Below are positions 26,337 to 35,020 of a stretch of 64,000 nucleotides of DNA, one piece after another (the first letter of the stretch is position 1; each line of letters opens with the position of its first letter). The DNA lies in NCBI GenBank assembly GCA_000702525.1, contig JNIN01000002.1, positions 186,001 to 250,000 of the forward strand, written 5' to 3'. The notes beneath the pieces were generated by a model. The model was not told the origin of the DNA, made no database searches, and was given only the letters and a program-made list of their open reading frames with translations. Both the position numbers and the translations under genes were made by a program. The stretch is from Lachnospiraceae bacterium AC2012. Its GTDB lineage: Bacteria; Bacillota; Clostridia; Lachnospirales; Lachnospiraceae.

Positions 26337-26735
26337 TTAGAATGGGCAGGTAATCTCGCCCACCTTTTCTATGATGTGATGAAGGCTGTTGACAAGTTCT
26401 GTGTCGGCAGCCTTATAATACATCTCTTTTCCTTCTCGTCGCGAAGTAATCAAACCCGCGGACTTTAACAGTTTTAAATGATGCGAAACTGCAGGGCTTG
26501 TCATACCGACAGCAGCAGCAATATTAATCACACATTCCTCTGCATGACAAAGCAGCCAAAAAATACGCAGTCGACTTGGATCACCAAGCTGTTTCATCGC
26601 CGCAGAAACGCTTTGAATCACACTGTCTTCCGGAATATGTGAGAGCAATTCTTCCATATTCTCTTCTCCATGATCATGCGGAAGTGGGCAATTACTATGC
26701 TTTTTATTTTCTGTCATTTCCTTTGTTACTTTCAT
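26337..26735 (-). CDS. ArsR/SmtB-family metal-sensing repressor
   Basis: A 132-residue winged-helix repressor. The N-terminal extension CPLPHDHGEENMEE has Cys and His ligands as in CadC-type sensors. The alpha3 region AEECVINIAAAVGMTSPAVSHHLKLLKSAGL has one Cys (CadC has CVC) and the recognition helix. The C-terminal helix DTELVNSLHHIIEKVGE resembles the alpha5 Zn site of SmtB/CzrA. It probably senses Cd, Pb or Zn. It faces the HMA/P-type ATPase operon, with two matching dyads in between, and a third copy sits at ZIP. Confidence 0.9.
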   Translation of the reverse strand: MKVTKEMTENKKHSNCPLPHDHGEENMEELLSHIPEDSVIQSVSAAMKQLGDPSRLRIFWLLCHAEECVINIAAAVGMTSPAVSHHLKLLKSAGLITSRREGKEMYYKAADTELVNSLHHIIEKVGEITCPF

Positions 26736-26774
26736 AATCTATACTCCATCTAATATTCATTCCTATTATCTATC

Positions 26775-26803
26775 ATATTAGGTCATGGAATCTAAAAATA
26801 CAA
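26775..26803 (-). promoter_or_regulatory. Promoter of arsR
   Basis: On the minus strand TTGTAT (26803-26798), 17 bp, TAATAT (26780-26775). GATGGAGTATAGATT then leads into the arsR ATG. Confidence 0.55.
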
Positions 26804-26814
26804 GATTCTATTAA

Positions 26815-26838
26815 ACAATTAAATAAACTTTTAATTAA
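26815..26838. promoter_or_regulatory. ArsR-type operator 1, between the divergent promoters
   Basis: ACAATTAAA-N6-TTTAATTAA with the same half-site and 6-bp spacing as the other two dyads. It lies between the arsR and HMA -35 elements. Confidence 0.65.
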
Positions 26839-26852
26839 ATAATAAAATTCTA

Positions 26853-26915
26853 TTGACACTCTAGAAAAACAAATGTATGATAAGACTAACAATTAAACAT
26901 TCTTTTAATTGTTAG
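26853..26915 (+). promoter_or_regulatory. Promoter of the HMA-cadA operon with ArsR-type operator 2
   Basis: TTGACA (26853-26858), 17 bp, TATGAT (26876-26881), a near-ideal promoter. The start point is covered by a perfect dyad with 12-bp arms, CTAACAATTAAA (26886-26897) and TTTAATTGTTAG (26904-26915). Binding here would block initiation, as in known ArsR-regulated metal operons. Confidence 0.82.
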
Positions 26916-26948
26916 AAACTTAATAATTATAATAGTGAGGGTTACATT

Positions 26949-27167
26949 ATGAAAAAAAGTTATAAGATCGAAGTTGATTGTGCAAACTGTGCAGCTAAAA
27001 TGGAAGACGCAACCAAGAAAACAGCTGGTGTCAAAGATGCCAATATCAATTTCATGGCACTTAAGATGAAAGTAGAATTTGAAGAAGGTGCAGATCCAAA
27101 AGAAGTTATGCCTAGAGTACTGGAAGCTTGTCGTAAAGTAGAAGACGACTGCGAAATCTTCTTCTAA
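26949..27167 (+). CDS. Heavy-metal-associated (HMA) domain protein
   Basis: A 72-residue HMA domain: IEVDCANCAAKMEDA carries CxxC, and the rest has the ferredoxin-like beta-alpha-beta layout. It binds soft or borderline metal ions and hands them to P-type ATPases. In most CadA proteins this domain is the N-terminal part of the pump; here it is a separate gene 18 bp upstream of a pump that lacks it. The last residues (DDCEIFF) add another Cys. TAGTGAGGGTTACATT precedes the ATG. Confidence 0.9.
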   Translation: MKKSYKIEVDCANCAAKMEDATKKTAGVKDANINFMALKMKVEFEEGADPKEVMPRVLEACRKVEDDCEIFF

Positions 27168-27185
27168 AAAGAAAAGAGTGATTGT

Positions 27186-29075
27186 ATGACAAAAAAACAG
27201 AAGAAAAATCTAATTCGAATTATTGCAGCAGCAGTATTTCTGGTGATTTTACATTTCCTGCCACTTACGGGAGTTGTTCGATTTCTCGGATATCTGATTC
27301 CTTACTTTATTGTGGGATATGATGTTCTCTTAAAAGCGGGAAAGGGCATCAAGAACAAGCAGGCCTTTGATGAATGTTTCCTGATGGCGGTTGCGACCAT
27401 CGGAGCGATTGCGCTTGCTATCTATACCGATGGAGATTATACCGAAGCCATTGCCGTTATGTGGTTCTATCAGATTGGAGAATGGTTCCAGGGATATGCC
27501 GTAGGAAAGAGCCGTAGAAATATCTCTGACCTTATGAATATCTGTCCGGATTATGCCAATATCGAACTGGAAAACGGGCAGTTAGAGCAGGTGGATCCCG
27601 ATGATGTCGAAATCGGAACCATCATCGTAGTTCAGCCAGGCGAGAAGATTCCGATCGACGGCGTTATTGTCGAAGGCACCTCCACACTGGATACCGCCGC
27701 GCTTACCGGAGAATCCGTTCCAAGAGATGTCACAAAAGGCGATGATGTCATCTCCGGATGCATTAACCAATCCGGTCTATTAAAAATTGAGACAACCAAG
27801 GAATTTGGAGAATCTACCGCTGCCAAGATTATGGAATTAATCGAGGATGCAAGTTCCAGAAAATCACACTCTGAGAATTTTATCACAAAATTTGCGAGAA
27901 TCTATACACCTGCCGTTGTATATGCAGCGCTTGCACTTGCGATTCTTCCGCCCATCGTGACGTATCTTCTCAGTCGTGATGTGACATTTGGAATCTGGCT
28001 CTATCGTGCTTTGACATTTCTGGTTATCAGTTGTCCTTGTGCACTCGTTGTCAGCATTCCACTCAGTTTCTTCGCTGGAATTGGTTCTGCAAGTGCACAG
28101 GGTATCCTGGTGAAGGGTTCCAACTATCTGGAGATCCTTTCCCAGACGAAAACGGTCGTATTTGATAAAACCGGTACGCTGACACAGGGCGTATTTGAGG
28201 TTACCGCCATCCATCCTTCGGAAATGGATGCGCGCGAGCTTCTCCATATTGCCGCACATGTGGAACGATACAGCAAACATCCGATTGCGATGTCTCTGAA
28301 AAATGCTTTCGGCGAAGAAGCGGACGACTGCCAGGTTACCGACATTGAGGAAGTCGCTGGTCACGGTATCAAAGCACTCGTAAATGGACATGTGGTACAT
28401 GTTGGAAATAGCAAGATGATGGAAGCAATCAACGCTGATTGGCACGATTGCAGCACCCATGTTGGAACTGTTGTTCATGTTGCAGTAGATGGAAAATATG
28501 AGGGGCACATCGTCATTTCCGATGTCATCAAGCCACACAGTGCGGATGCCATCCGTGAATTAAAGCGAAACGGCGTAAGCCAGGCGATTATGTTAACAGG
28601 TGATACCAAAAAGGTAGCAGACCACGTTGCCAACGAACTAAAGCTCGATCAGGCATATAGCGACTTGCTACCTCAGGATAAGGTATCCAAAGTAGAGGAA
28701 TTCTTATCCCAAAAGAAACATGAAAATGATGTCCTCGCCTTTGTCGGTGACGGAATCAATGATGCGCCCGTTCTTTCGCGTGCAGATATCGGTGTTGCCA
28801 TGGGAGCTTTGGGTTCCGATGCCGCAATTGAAGCTGCTGATGTCGTATTAATGGACGATGATCCACTGAAACTTGCAACTGCGATTCGCATTTCCAAGAA
28901 ATGTCTTCGCATCGTTAAGGAAAATACCTGGTTTGCTATCGGAATCAAGCTTCTATGCCTGCTTCTCGGAGCCATCGGTATTGCCAATATGTGGGTAGCT
29001 ATATTTGCAGACGTAGGTGTTATGGTACTTGCGGTACTTAATGCGATGCGCTGCATGTTTATCCGCGCAAAATAG
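27186..29075 (+). CDS. cadA: Cd/Zn/Pb-type P1B ATPase without fused metal-binding domain
   Basis: A 629-residue P1B-type ATPase. Motifs: TGES near residue 180, SCPCALV (metal-binding CPC, about 283), DKTGTLT (phosphorylated Asp, about 325), HP motif in RYSKHPIA and GDGINDAP (about 520). CPC with a C-terminal MWVAIFADVGVMVLAVLNAMR helix fits the Zn/Cd/Pb group. It exports metal using ATP. The N-terminus begins at the first TM, without HMA domain; that domain is encoded just upstream. Control by the divergent ArsR protein is likely. Confidence 0.92.
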   Translation: MTKKQKKNLIRIIAAAVFLVILHFLPLTGVVRFLGYLIPYFIVGYDVLLKAGKGIKNKQAFDECFLMAVATIGAIALAIYTDGDYTEAIAVMWFYQIGEWFQGYAVGKSRRNISDLMNICPDYANIELENGQLEQVDPDDVEIGTIIVVQPGEKIPIDGVIVEGTSTLDTAALTGESVPRDVTKGDDVISGCINQSGLLKIETTKEFGESTAAKIMELIEDASSRKSHSENFITKFARIYTPAVVYAALALAILPPIVTYLLSRDVTFGIWLYRALTFLVISCPCALVVSIPLSFFAGIGSASAQGILVKGSNYLEILSQTKTVVFDKTGTLTQGVFEVTAIHPSEMDARELLHIAAHVERYSKHPIAMSLKNAFGEEADDCQVTDIEEVAGHGIKALVNGHVVHVGNSKMMEAINADWHDCSTHVGTVVHVAVDGKYEGHIVISDVIKPHSADAIRELKRNGVSQAIMLTGDTKKVADHVANELKLDQAYSDLLPQDKVSKVEEFLSQKKHENDVLAFVGDGINDAPVLSRADIGVAMGALGSDAAIEAADVVLMDDDPLKLATAIRISKKCLRIVKENTWFAIGIKLLCLLLGAIGIANMWVAIFADVGVMVLAVLNAMRCMFIRAK

Positions 29076-29135
29076 AATAGAAATTATTGCAGCAATTGAC
29101 TTTTCAAAAATTAGATTTTATGCAATAATAATGCG

Positions 29136-29164
29136 ACAGGGGCAGTCATTGCCCCTGTTTTTTC
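29136..29164 (+). terminator. Rho-independent terminator after cadA
   Basis: Perfect 9-bp stem ACAGGGGCA (29136-29144) with TGCCCCTGT (29150-29158), loop GTCAT, then TTTTTTT. Confidence 0.9.
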
Positions 29165-29196
29165 TAAAAAAAGTATCAGTATCTTAGGAGGACAAA

Positions 29197-29445
29197 ATGA
29201 GTAGAGTAGAATTCACACCAAAGGGTGTATGTAGCAGACATATCAGCTTCGACTTAGAAGATGGAAAACTTTATAATGTAAAATTTGAGGGTGGATGCGA
29301 TGGTAACTTAAAAGCCATCGGAAAATTAGTAGAAGGACAGGATGCAGAAAAAGTTGCTGCGATTTTAGAGGGTAACATCTGTGGATTCAAAAATACATCC
29401 TGTGGCGATCAGTTTGCGAAAGCAATCAAAGAAGCTCTGCCATAG
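29197..29445 (+). CDS. TSCPD-domain protein
   Basis: An 82-residue TSCPD-domain protein (TIGR03905 type). Conserved Cys residues are at GVCSRHI, GGCDGN and NICGFKNTSCGDQ; the last matches the TSCPD signature, as in the C-terminal domain of class II ribonucleotide reductase. The Cys set suggests metal or thiol chemistry; function of stand-alone forms is unknown. TAGGAGGACAAA precedes the ATG. It stands alone between a terminator and larE. Confidence 0.9.
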   Translation: MSRVEFTPKGVCSRHISFDLEDGKLYNVKFEGGCDGNLKAIGKLVEGQDAEKVAAILEGNICGFKNTSCGDQFAKAIKEALP

Positions 29446-29503
29446 ACTTTCGTTAAACATTAGGAATCTTTAAGAATAGTTTAATAAATGTATGGGGGAT
29501 TTT

Positions 29504-30334
29504 ATGTTAAACTTATCAAACGGCGCAATGAAGAAGTATCAAGACTTGCAGTCTTATTTAAAGGATTTAGGTAGTGTTATCATCGCTTTTTCCGGAGGTG
29601 TAGATTCTACATTTCTTGCAAAAGTTGCTCATGACGTACTGCAGGATCACATGATTGCGATAACCATTACTTCTCCGAACTTTATAAAACGAGAAATGAA
29701 AGATGCCATTGATTTTTGTAAAAAAGAAGGCATCTCCCATATGGTGAATCACTTTGATACGCTTTCCATCCCAGGCTTCCAGGAAAATCCAGTCGATCGA
29801 TGCTATATCTGCAAAAAAGCCTTGTTTCAAAAGCTTTTGAAATATATATCCACGATGGATTTTGACTATGTCTGTGACGGAACCAATGTGGATGATACCA
29901 GAGACTTTCGTCCCGGTCTTCGCGCCTTAGATGAGCTTCAAATTAAAAGTCCCTTAAAGGAAGTTGGCCTTACCAAAGAGGAAATCCGTGAATTATCCGA
30001 TTATCTCGGGCTTTCTTCCTGGAATAAACCAAGTAATGCTTGTTTAGCTTCTCGATTCGTCTATGGAGAAAAGATTACAGAAGAGAAATTAACCCGTGTA
30101 GAACGAGCTGAGCTTCTTCTGTATGACCTTGGATTTACACAATGTCGCGTTCGTATACACGGAGATAATCTCGCTCGCATCGAACTTCTACCGGACGACT
30201 TTTATCGAATCATCGATAACGATGATATGCGAAACCAAATCTATACAGCATTAAAACAAGATGGTTTTGACTATATCACACTTGACTTACAGGGATATCG
30301 CACAGGAAGTATGAATGAAACTCTGAAACAATAA
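29504..30334 (+). CDS. larE: ATP-dependent sacrificial sulfur transferase LarE
   Basis: A 276-residue PP-loop enzyme. SGGVDST near residue 30 is the ATP pyrophosphatase loop; CDGTNVDDTRDFRPGLRAL and WNKPSNACLASRF are LarE motifs, the last with the Cys that donates its sulfur in the known lactobacillus enzyme. LarE helps make the nickel-pincer cofactor of lactate racemase. LarA, LarB and LarC are not in the window, so the cofactor may serve another enzyme. I start at the ATG 29504 behind GGGGGA; an ATG at 29492 is possible but has no site. Confidence 0.9.
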   Translation: MLNLSNGAMKKYQDLQSYLKDLGSVIIAFSGGVDSTFLAKVAHDVLQDHMIAITITSPNFIKREMKDAIDFCKKEGISHMVNHFDTLSIPGFQENPVDRCYICKKALFQKLLKYISTMDFDYVCDGTNVDDTRDFRPGLRALDELQIKSPLKEVGLTKEEIRELSDYLGLSSWNKPSNACLASRFVYGEKITEEKLTRVERAELLLYDLGFTQCRVRIHGDNLARIELLPDDFYRIIDNDDMRNQIYTALKQDGFDYITLDLQGYRTGSMNETLKQ

Positions 30335-30353
30335 GGAAATACAAAGAGGTTAA

Positions 30354-31124
30354 GTGAAAAAAATGATTAAAGCAGTAGTATTCGATTTAGACAACACATT
30401 ATACAATTTTGACAAGCACCACCAGATGGTCTTAAGACCATTGGCGCAGATGGCACATAGCAAGTACGGGGTAAATCCAGAAGAATTTACCAAGGCCTAC
30501 TATGATTCCATGGATGAAATGGCAAAGAATAGCCCATTTCTCTATTCCGGACTCCATAGTCGTGCTGTCAGATTTACGGATATTTGTTCCCGCATGGGAA
30601 TTCCGGTGATTCCAAACGCAGCTGATCTGGCTAAGATGTATTGGGACATCCTGCTTATGGGACTCGTTCCAGAGCCACATGTCATCGAATTAATGCACAG
30701 TCTTCGTGACCAGCAGATTAAGATTGGTCTCGGAACGAATATGACTGCTTATATTCAGTATCGAAAATTGGAAAGAATCGGTATTCGTGATGAAATCGAA
30801 TACTTCATCACAAGTGAAGAGAGCGCCTATGAGAAACCACAGGACGGATTCTTCCAGTATGTCATCAAAAAGCTTGGTGTTGATGCCAATGAGATTTTAT
30901 TTATCGGAGATGACATGGTAAATGATATCCTTCCTGCTTTAAAGAACGGTATGCAGGCTATGTGGTATACCAGATGTCTCTCTCCTGAGAAAATCGAAGC
31001 TGCGAAAAAACTTGCTGCTGAGAATAAATACCAGATTCTCGAATACGCAAGCAAACTTCCAAATGTCGGTGACTATGAGAAGAGTTCTATCCTTCATATC
31101 AACGATTATTGGACGATTTTATAA
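30354..31124 (+). CDS. HAD-family phosphatase (YjjG-like)
   Basis: A 256-residue HAD hydrolase. Motif I VVFDLDNTLYNF, a helical cap (about residues 20-100), motif II GLGTNMTAY, motif III Lys in SAYEKPQDGFF and motif IV FIGDDMVNDILPA. The closest named group is the YjjG/5'-nucleotidase type, which dephosphorylates nucleotides or small sugar phosphates; the substrate is not certain. Start is GTG at 30354 with AAAGAGG at ideal distance; the ATG at 30363 is too far from it. It follows larE by 19 bp and ends at a terminator. Confidence 0.85.
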   Translation: MKKMIKAVVFDLDNTLYNFDKHHQMVLRPLAQMAHSKYGVNPEEFTKAYYDSMDEMAKNSPFLYSGLHSRAVRFTDICSRMGIPVIPNAADLAKMYWDILLMGLVPEPHVIELMHSLRDQQIKIGLGTNMTAYIQYRKLERIGIRDEIEYFITSEESAYEKPQDGFFQYVIKKLGVDANEILFIGDDMVNDILPALKNGMQAMWYTRCLSPEKIEAAKKLAAENKYQILEYASKLPNVGDYEKSSILHINDYWTIL

Positions 31125-31134
31125 TAGTAAAGCA

Positions 31135-31160
31135 AGAACCCGTGCGCTAGCACGGGTTCT
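31135..31160. terminator. Terminator between the HAD and histidine kinase genes
   Basis: Perfect 11-bp stem AGAACCCGTGC / GCACGGGTTCT with loop GCTA. It lies between convergent genes and may serve both, although T-runs on either side are short. Confidence 0.75.
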
Positions 31161-31170
31161 CTTAATATAA

Positions 31171-32547
31171 TCACACTTTATAATCTTCCTTCACCGGGAA
31201 TGTTAATACCGTACGGAAAGAAATATTATTTCGTTCCACTTTAAACTGCCCACCTTGTCTGGTCATCAGTGCACGAAGGGATTCTAATCCCACCTTGGCA
31301 CTTTCATTTTTCTTTGGTTTTCGATCAATACGATTCGAAATCATAATTTCACATTGATTTTCTGTATGATGGATACGGATAATGACCGTCTCATTCTTAT
31401 CTGCATATTTCTCAATATTCGAGAAGATATTGTTAAAGATTCGCATACAATCCTCTGGATTGACTTCCACAAAGAACTGTTCTTCCGGTTCGTCCAAGAG
31501 AAACTGGAATCCTATTTCCTCAAGATACATCGTATGCTCGGTAATAAGCTGCATAAAGAGTTCCAATGCATCCACAACCTCTCTTTGCTGTAGAGACTCC
31601 GTATTTCGATCGAAGGCCAGGAAATATTCAAATAAGCGATCCGATAGAATCTTAATCTGCTTCCCATTTTCAATCGCCTTATCCAGATACTCCTGACGTT
31701 CCTCCTCGGAAGTGTAATGCTGTTCTTTTAAAATCTCCAGATAGCCTAGCTGTGTTGTCAGTGGGGTACGAAGGTCGTGGGAGAGTGCAGTAACCAACGA
31801 ATTATTCGCCTGAATCGCCTTCTTTTCGGATTCAATCTGTTTCGACAGAGTTGTCCTCATATGATTCAAACTCTTCGCAACGGATGTGATTTCATCGGAT
31901 CCTTCTTCTGGAATCTCATAATCCAGATTATCATTCTCTAATACCCGAATCGCATCGGTGATTCGCTGAATATACTTGATTTTACGACGGATAATAAGAA
32001 CAAAAATCAATATAAAGGACAAAAAGCTTGCCCATCCAATAATAAAATTAAATGTCTTAAAATAAGAAACCGCAGAATTACTGATCATATAAACGGTCGA
32101 TGTACCATCTGTAAAATTCACGGTAAATTCCTTGATGGAACGATCAACATCCTCCGATTCATAGGAAATATAATATTCCAAATCAGAGATGATATTCGAA
32201 AAATTATTCTCATATATAATTTCCTTCTGGTCTACCGATTCAATATACAAACCGATTTTACGATCCGAATTCGATTTATACCAAATTTTTAAAGACTTTA
32301 AATCCGCCGACGAAAGATTATTGTCCAATACATAATCCTGTAACGAAGCCGCTTTTTCTTCTAGAACTGGTTGTATAAAGTTTCGATCATACCAACTGGA
32401 ATCCTCCACGGCAAAGGCAATGGCAATCGAAAAGATATCGATCAGAATCGCAATAAGTCCGGAAATAAGTATCGCAACAAAAAGTTCGACATAAAGAGAC
32501 TTCCGCAAAGGATTATATTTCTTAATTAACCTGCAAAAGGATTTCAT
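31171..32547 (-). CDS. Membrane sensor histidine kinase
   Basis: A 458-residue kinase: TM1 about 22-45, extracellular domain about 46-165, TM2 about 168-188, HAMP about 190-240, dimerisation domain with phospho-acceptor His in ALSHDLRTP (about 255), then the ATPase domain with N-box IFNNIFSNIEKYA. The ATP-lid part is short: the usual D-x-G-x-G, F-box and GLGLSI motifs read NRIDRK and VGLESLRALM. The cognate regulator gene is 13 bp upstream, and a MacA/MacB exporter is divergent, so it probably senses an antimicrobial or envelope stress and induces the exporter. Confidence 0.9.
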   Translation of the reverse strand: MKSFCRLIKKYNPLRKSLYVELFVAILISGLIAILIDIFSIAIAFAVEDSSWYDRNFIQPVLEEKAASLQDYVLDNNLSSADLKSLKIWYKSNSDRKIGLYIESVDQKEIIYENNFSNIISDLEYYISYESEDVDRSIKEFTVNFTDGTSTVYMISNSAVSYFKTFNFIIGWASFLSFILIFVLIIRRKIKYIQRITDAIRVLENDNLDYEIPEEGSDEITSVAKSLNHMRTTLSKQIESEKKAIQANNSLVTALSHDLRTPLTTQLGYLEILKEQHYTSEEERQEYLDKAIENGKQIKILSDRLFEYFLAFDRNTESLQQREVVDALELFMQLITEHTMYLEEIGFQFLLDEPEEQFFVEVNPEDCMRIFNNIFSNIEKYADKNETVIIRIHHTENQCEIMISNRIDRKPKKNESAKVGLESLRALMTRQGGQFKVERNNISFRTVLTFPVKEDYKV

Positions 32548-32560
32548 CGGGTTTCACCTC

Positions 32561-33295
32561 TTAGATATATTTGTATCCCTTACCCCATACCGTAAGGATA
32601 TGGCGTGGGTTCTTAGGATCGGCTTCCACCTTGGTTCTAAGATTTCTGATATGAACCATGATAGTTGCATTAGAACTATAGAGATATGGCTCTTCCCAAA
32701 TCGTCTCATAAATAATCTGTGCACTATAAACACGTCCCGGATGGGAGATGAGAAGACGCAAAATCTCATATTCTTTTTGAGATAAATCCACATGCACCTC
32801 GCCGTTTTCATTTCTAGCACCATCCATCGAGTCATCGAGGATAAACACTTCGTTCATCTCTTTATTTACTTTCATAAAGTCCGTTGTATAGACTTCGTCA
32901 TGCTGTGGAACATTTTCCTTGCCACGATATACATGGAAACGTCGCAGCAGCGACTTCACACGTGCCGTCAACTCCGCATGCGAAAATGGCTTCACAAGAT
33001 AATCATCGCCACCAATCAATAAGCCAAGCGACTTATCCGCATCGGCAGACTTCGCAGTCAAAAACAGAATCGGAAGATTCAGATTTTTACGAATTTCCTC
33101 GCAAACCTGATATCCTGACATGTCTGGCATCATAACATCCAAAATGCATAGATCAAAGCTCTCATCTATTTTTTTCAATGCAGAAGTACCATCACTTGCC
33201 TCCTCCACGAGGTATCCCTCACTTTGAAGCAGAATGCGGAGCACATTTCTGATTTCTTCATTATCATCTACAATTAAAATCTTTGTCTGATTCAT
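32561..33295 (-). CDS. OmpR-family response regulator
   Basis: A 244-residue regulator: receiver domain with acidic pair (VDDNEE), phospho-acceptor Asp in CILDVMMPDMSG and Lys in YLVKPF; then a winged-helix DNA-binding domain (about 140-244, LSQKEYEILRLLISHPGRVYSAQII). I start at 33295, where GAGAGATGTT precedes ATG; an ATG four codons earlier lacks a site. It pairs with the histidine kinase and likely controls the divergent exporter genes. Confidence 0.92.
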   Translation of the reverse strand: MNQTKILIVDDNEEIRNVLRILLQSEGYLVEEASDGTSALKKIDESFDLCILDVMMPDMSGYQVCEEIRKNLNLPILFLTAKSADADKSLGLLIGGDDYLVKPFSHAELTARVKSLLRRFHVYRGKENVPQHDEVYTTDFMKVNKEMNEVFILDDSMDGARNENGEVHVDLSQKEYEILRLLISHPGRVYSAQIIYETIWEEPYLYSSNATIMVHIRNLRTKVEADPKNPRHILTVWGKGYKYI

Positions 33296-33398
33296 AACAT
33301 CTCTCATTTCTATTGCTATATAAAATGAAACATGTACATTATAGCATGGGATTCTGAGAAATCCGATTCCCTAAACTAATTTTAGATTTCTTTAGAAA

Positions 33399-33433
33399 CC
33401 CTTAAGAATACGCTTTAGTTTTCCCCCTTAAGA
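33399..33433. promoter_or_regulatory. Direct repeat CCCTTAAGA in the regulator-exporter intergenic region
   Basis: CCCTTAAGA at 33399-33407 and 33425-33433, 26 bp apart. TTTAGA-type motifs at 33381 and 33391 add a 10-bp rhythm. OmpR-type regulators bind direct repeats on one DNA face, so this is a candidate site for the divergent two-component system. Confidence 0.4.
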
Positions 33434-33472
33434 TGATTAGTAAAGAATACTCGCATATAAAGGAGAATACGA

Positions 33473-34999
33473 ATGAGAGATAAAAAGAGACTTCTGATTG
33501 TACAGAAGTTAAAAGAAAATAAGAAACGTGGCATTGCTCTTGGATTAATTGCAGTTGTTGTTATTGGAGGCGCAGCTGTAAAAGTTTCCAGCTCACAGAG
33601 CTCTGTTGATGCATCGGAAGAAGAAGCTTCTGCAACAGATCTTGTAGAAAAGCAGGCACACCTGGAAAAGACAAGTAGTGTGACTGGAACCATCACATCT
33701 GCAAATTCTACGACAGAAAATGCAGGTGTAACCGCTAGCTATCCCGTAGAATCTGTCAATGTAAAAGTAGGCGATACGGTACACGCGGGTGACGTTCTCT
33801 ACACACTGGACATGAGCACGGTAGAATCCGACATCGCAACACAGCAAGCAACAAAAGCTGCACAGAATACTTCTGACCAGAGCGCCATCTCTGCTGCAAA
33901 CCGTCAGGTTTTCGAAGCCGTTTCTGCTGCAAACTCTGCAAATGCGAAAGCTGCTTCCGACGTTTCCAATGCGCAGTCCGATTTAGATGCAGCACAGACA
34001 GCTTTAAACAATGCCAATGCAACACTTGCCGCTGCACAAACAGCAGAAGCAAACGCGTTAAACGCATATAACAGTGCAAGTGAAGACCAGAAGGCTTCTC
34101 TGAAAGCCGATTACGATACCGCAGTGTCCAACCGTCAGGCAGCCGAAGAAGCAGCAGCTACTGCACAGACCAATCTCACCACAGCACAGAGAACTCTGAG
34201 TTCTGCACAGTCAGACCAGTCCTCTACCGCAGCTTCTGGAAACAGCAGTGTTGCTTCTTCTCAGGATGCCGTAAATTCTGCTAGAAATAGTGCGTCTACC
34301 TCCAACTTGACAACCGATCAGGCCATCACAAAGGATCAGGAAGAACTTGCTAAGAAAGAAGTTCGCGCAAGCATGGATGGAACGGTAACAAATGTCAATG
34401 TATCCGTTGGCCAGAGTTATAGTGGAACCGGCGGCGTAGTCATTTCCAATACCGATAACCTGGTAGCATCTGCAAATGTTGACGAATCTATCATTTCCCA
34501 GATCACAACGGGTATGAAGGTTTACATCAAGACAGAGGCAACCGGAGACGAAGAGCTTACCGGTACTGTATCTTTCGTTTCCCCAACGGCAACAAAAAAT
34601 TCCGGTGCAAGCGGTGATTCTACATCTTCTGATGCAAGCACATCCGATGGAACAGGTGCTGTATCCACAACACGTGCCACTTACCGTGTCGATGTGACGC
34701 TGGATGAAGCAAATTCTAACCTTCGTCTCGGCATGACAGCAAAGATGAATTTCGTCCTCGCATCCGCTGACAATGTTCTCGTTGTACCAACCGCAGATAT
34801 TACTACTTCCGGCGATGAAAGTTTTGTAACCGTTCTTAAGAATGGCAAAGAAACAGAAGTACCTGTAGAAGTTGGAATCGCAAACGACTACTATACCGTC
34901 ATTAAGTCTGACGATATCAAAGAAGGCGATGAAGTCCTTATGGTAACAGATCTTGGATCTGACGAGGAAGACGAAGATCTGCTTATGGGCGCTTACTAA
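33473..34999 (+). CDS. MacA/HlyD-type membrane fusion protein of an ABC exporter
   Basis: A 508-residue adaptor. TM helix about 20-40 anchors the protein; residues about 80-125 and 290-330 form the split lipoyl-like hairpin (YPVESVNVKVGDTVHAGDVLYTLD; KEVRASMDGTVTNVNVSVGQ). Between them an Ala/Ser/Asn-rich coiled coil of about 150 residues forms the hairpin. The beta-barrel follows, with a low-complexity Ser/Thr/Gly insert (SGASGDSTSSDASTS). With the next two genes it forms a YknXYZ-like tripartite exporter. AAGGAGAATACGA precedes the ATG. Confidence 0.9.
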   Translation: MRDKKRLLIVQKLKENKKRGIALGLIAVVVIGGAAVKVSSSQSSVDASEEEASATDLVEKQAHLEKTSSVTGTITSANSTTENAGVTASYPVESVNVKVGDTVHAGDVLYTLDMSTVESDIATQQATKAAQNTSDQSAISAANRQVFEAVSAANSANAKAASDVSNAQSDLDAAQTALNNANATLAAAQTAEANALNAYNSASEDQKASLKADYDTAVSNRQAAEEAAATAQTNLTTAQRTLSSAQSDQSSTAASGNSSVASSQDAVNSARNSASTSNLTTDQAITKDQEELAKKEVRASMDGTVTNVNVSVGQSYSGTGGVVISNTDNLVASANVDESIISQITTGMKVYIKTEATGDEELTGTVSFVSPTATKNSGASGDSTSSDASTSDGTGAVSTTRATYRVDVTLDEANSNLRLGMTAKMNFVLASADNVLVVPTADITTSGDESFVTVLKNGKETEVPVEVGIANDYYTVIKSDDIKEGDEVLMVTDLGSDEEDEDLLMGAY

Positions 35000-35020
35000 T
35001 CGTAGAAATGAGGAATAATT

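Noticed and set aside
33840-34330. Repetitive GCA/AAC-rich stretch as a DNA repeat
   Set aside because: It encodes the Ala/Asn-rich coiled coil of the membrane fusion protein and stays in frame.
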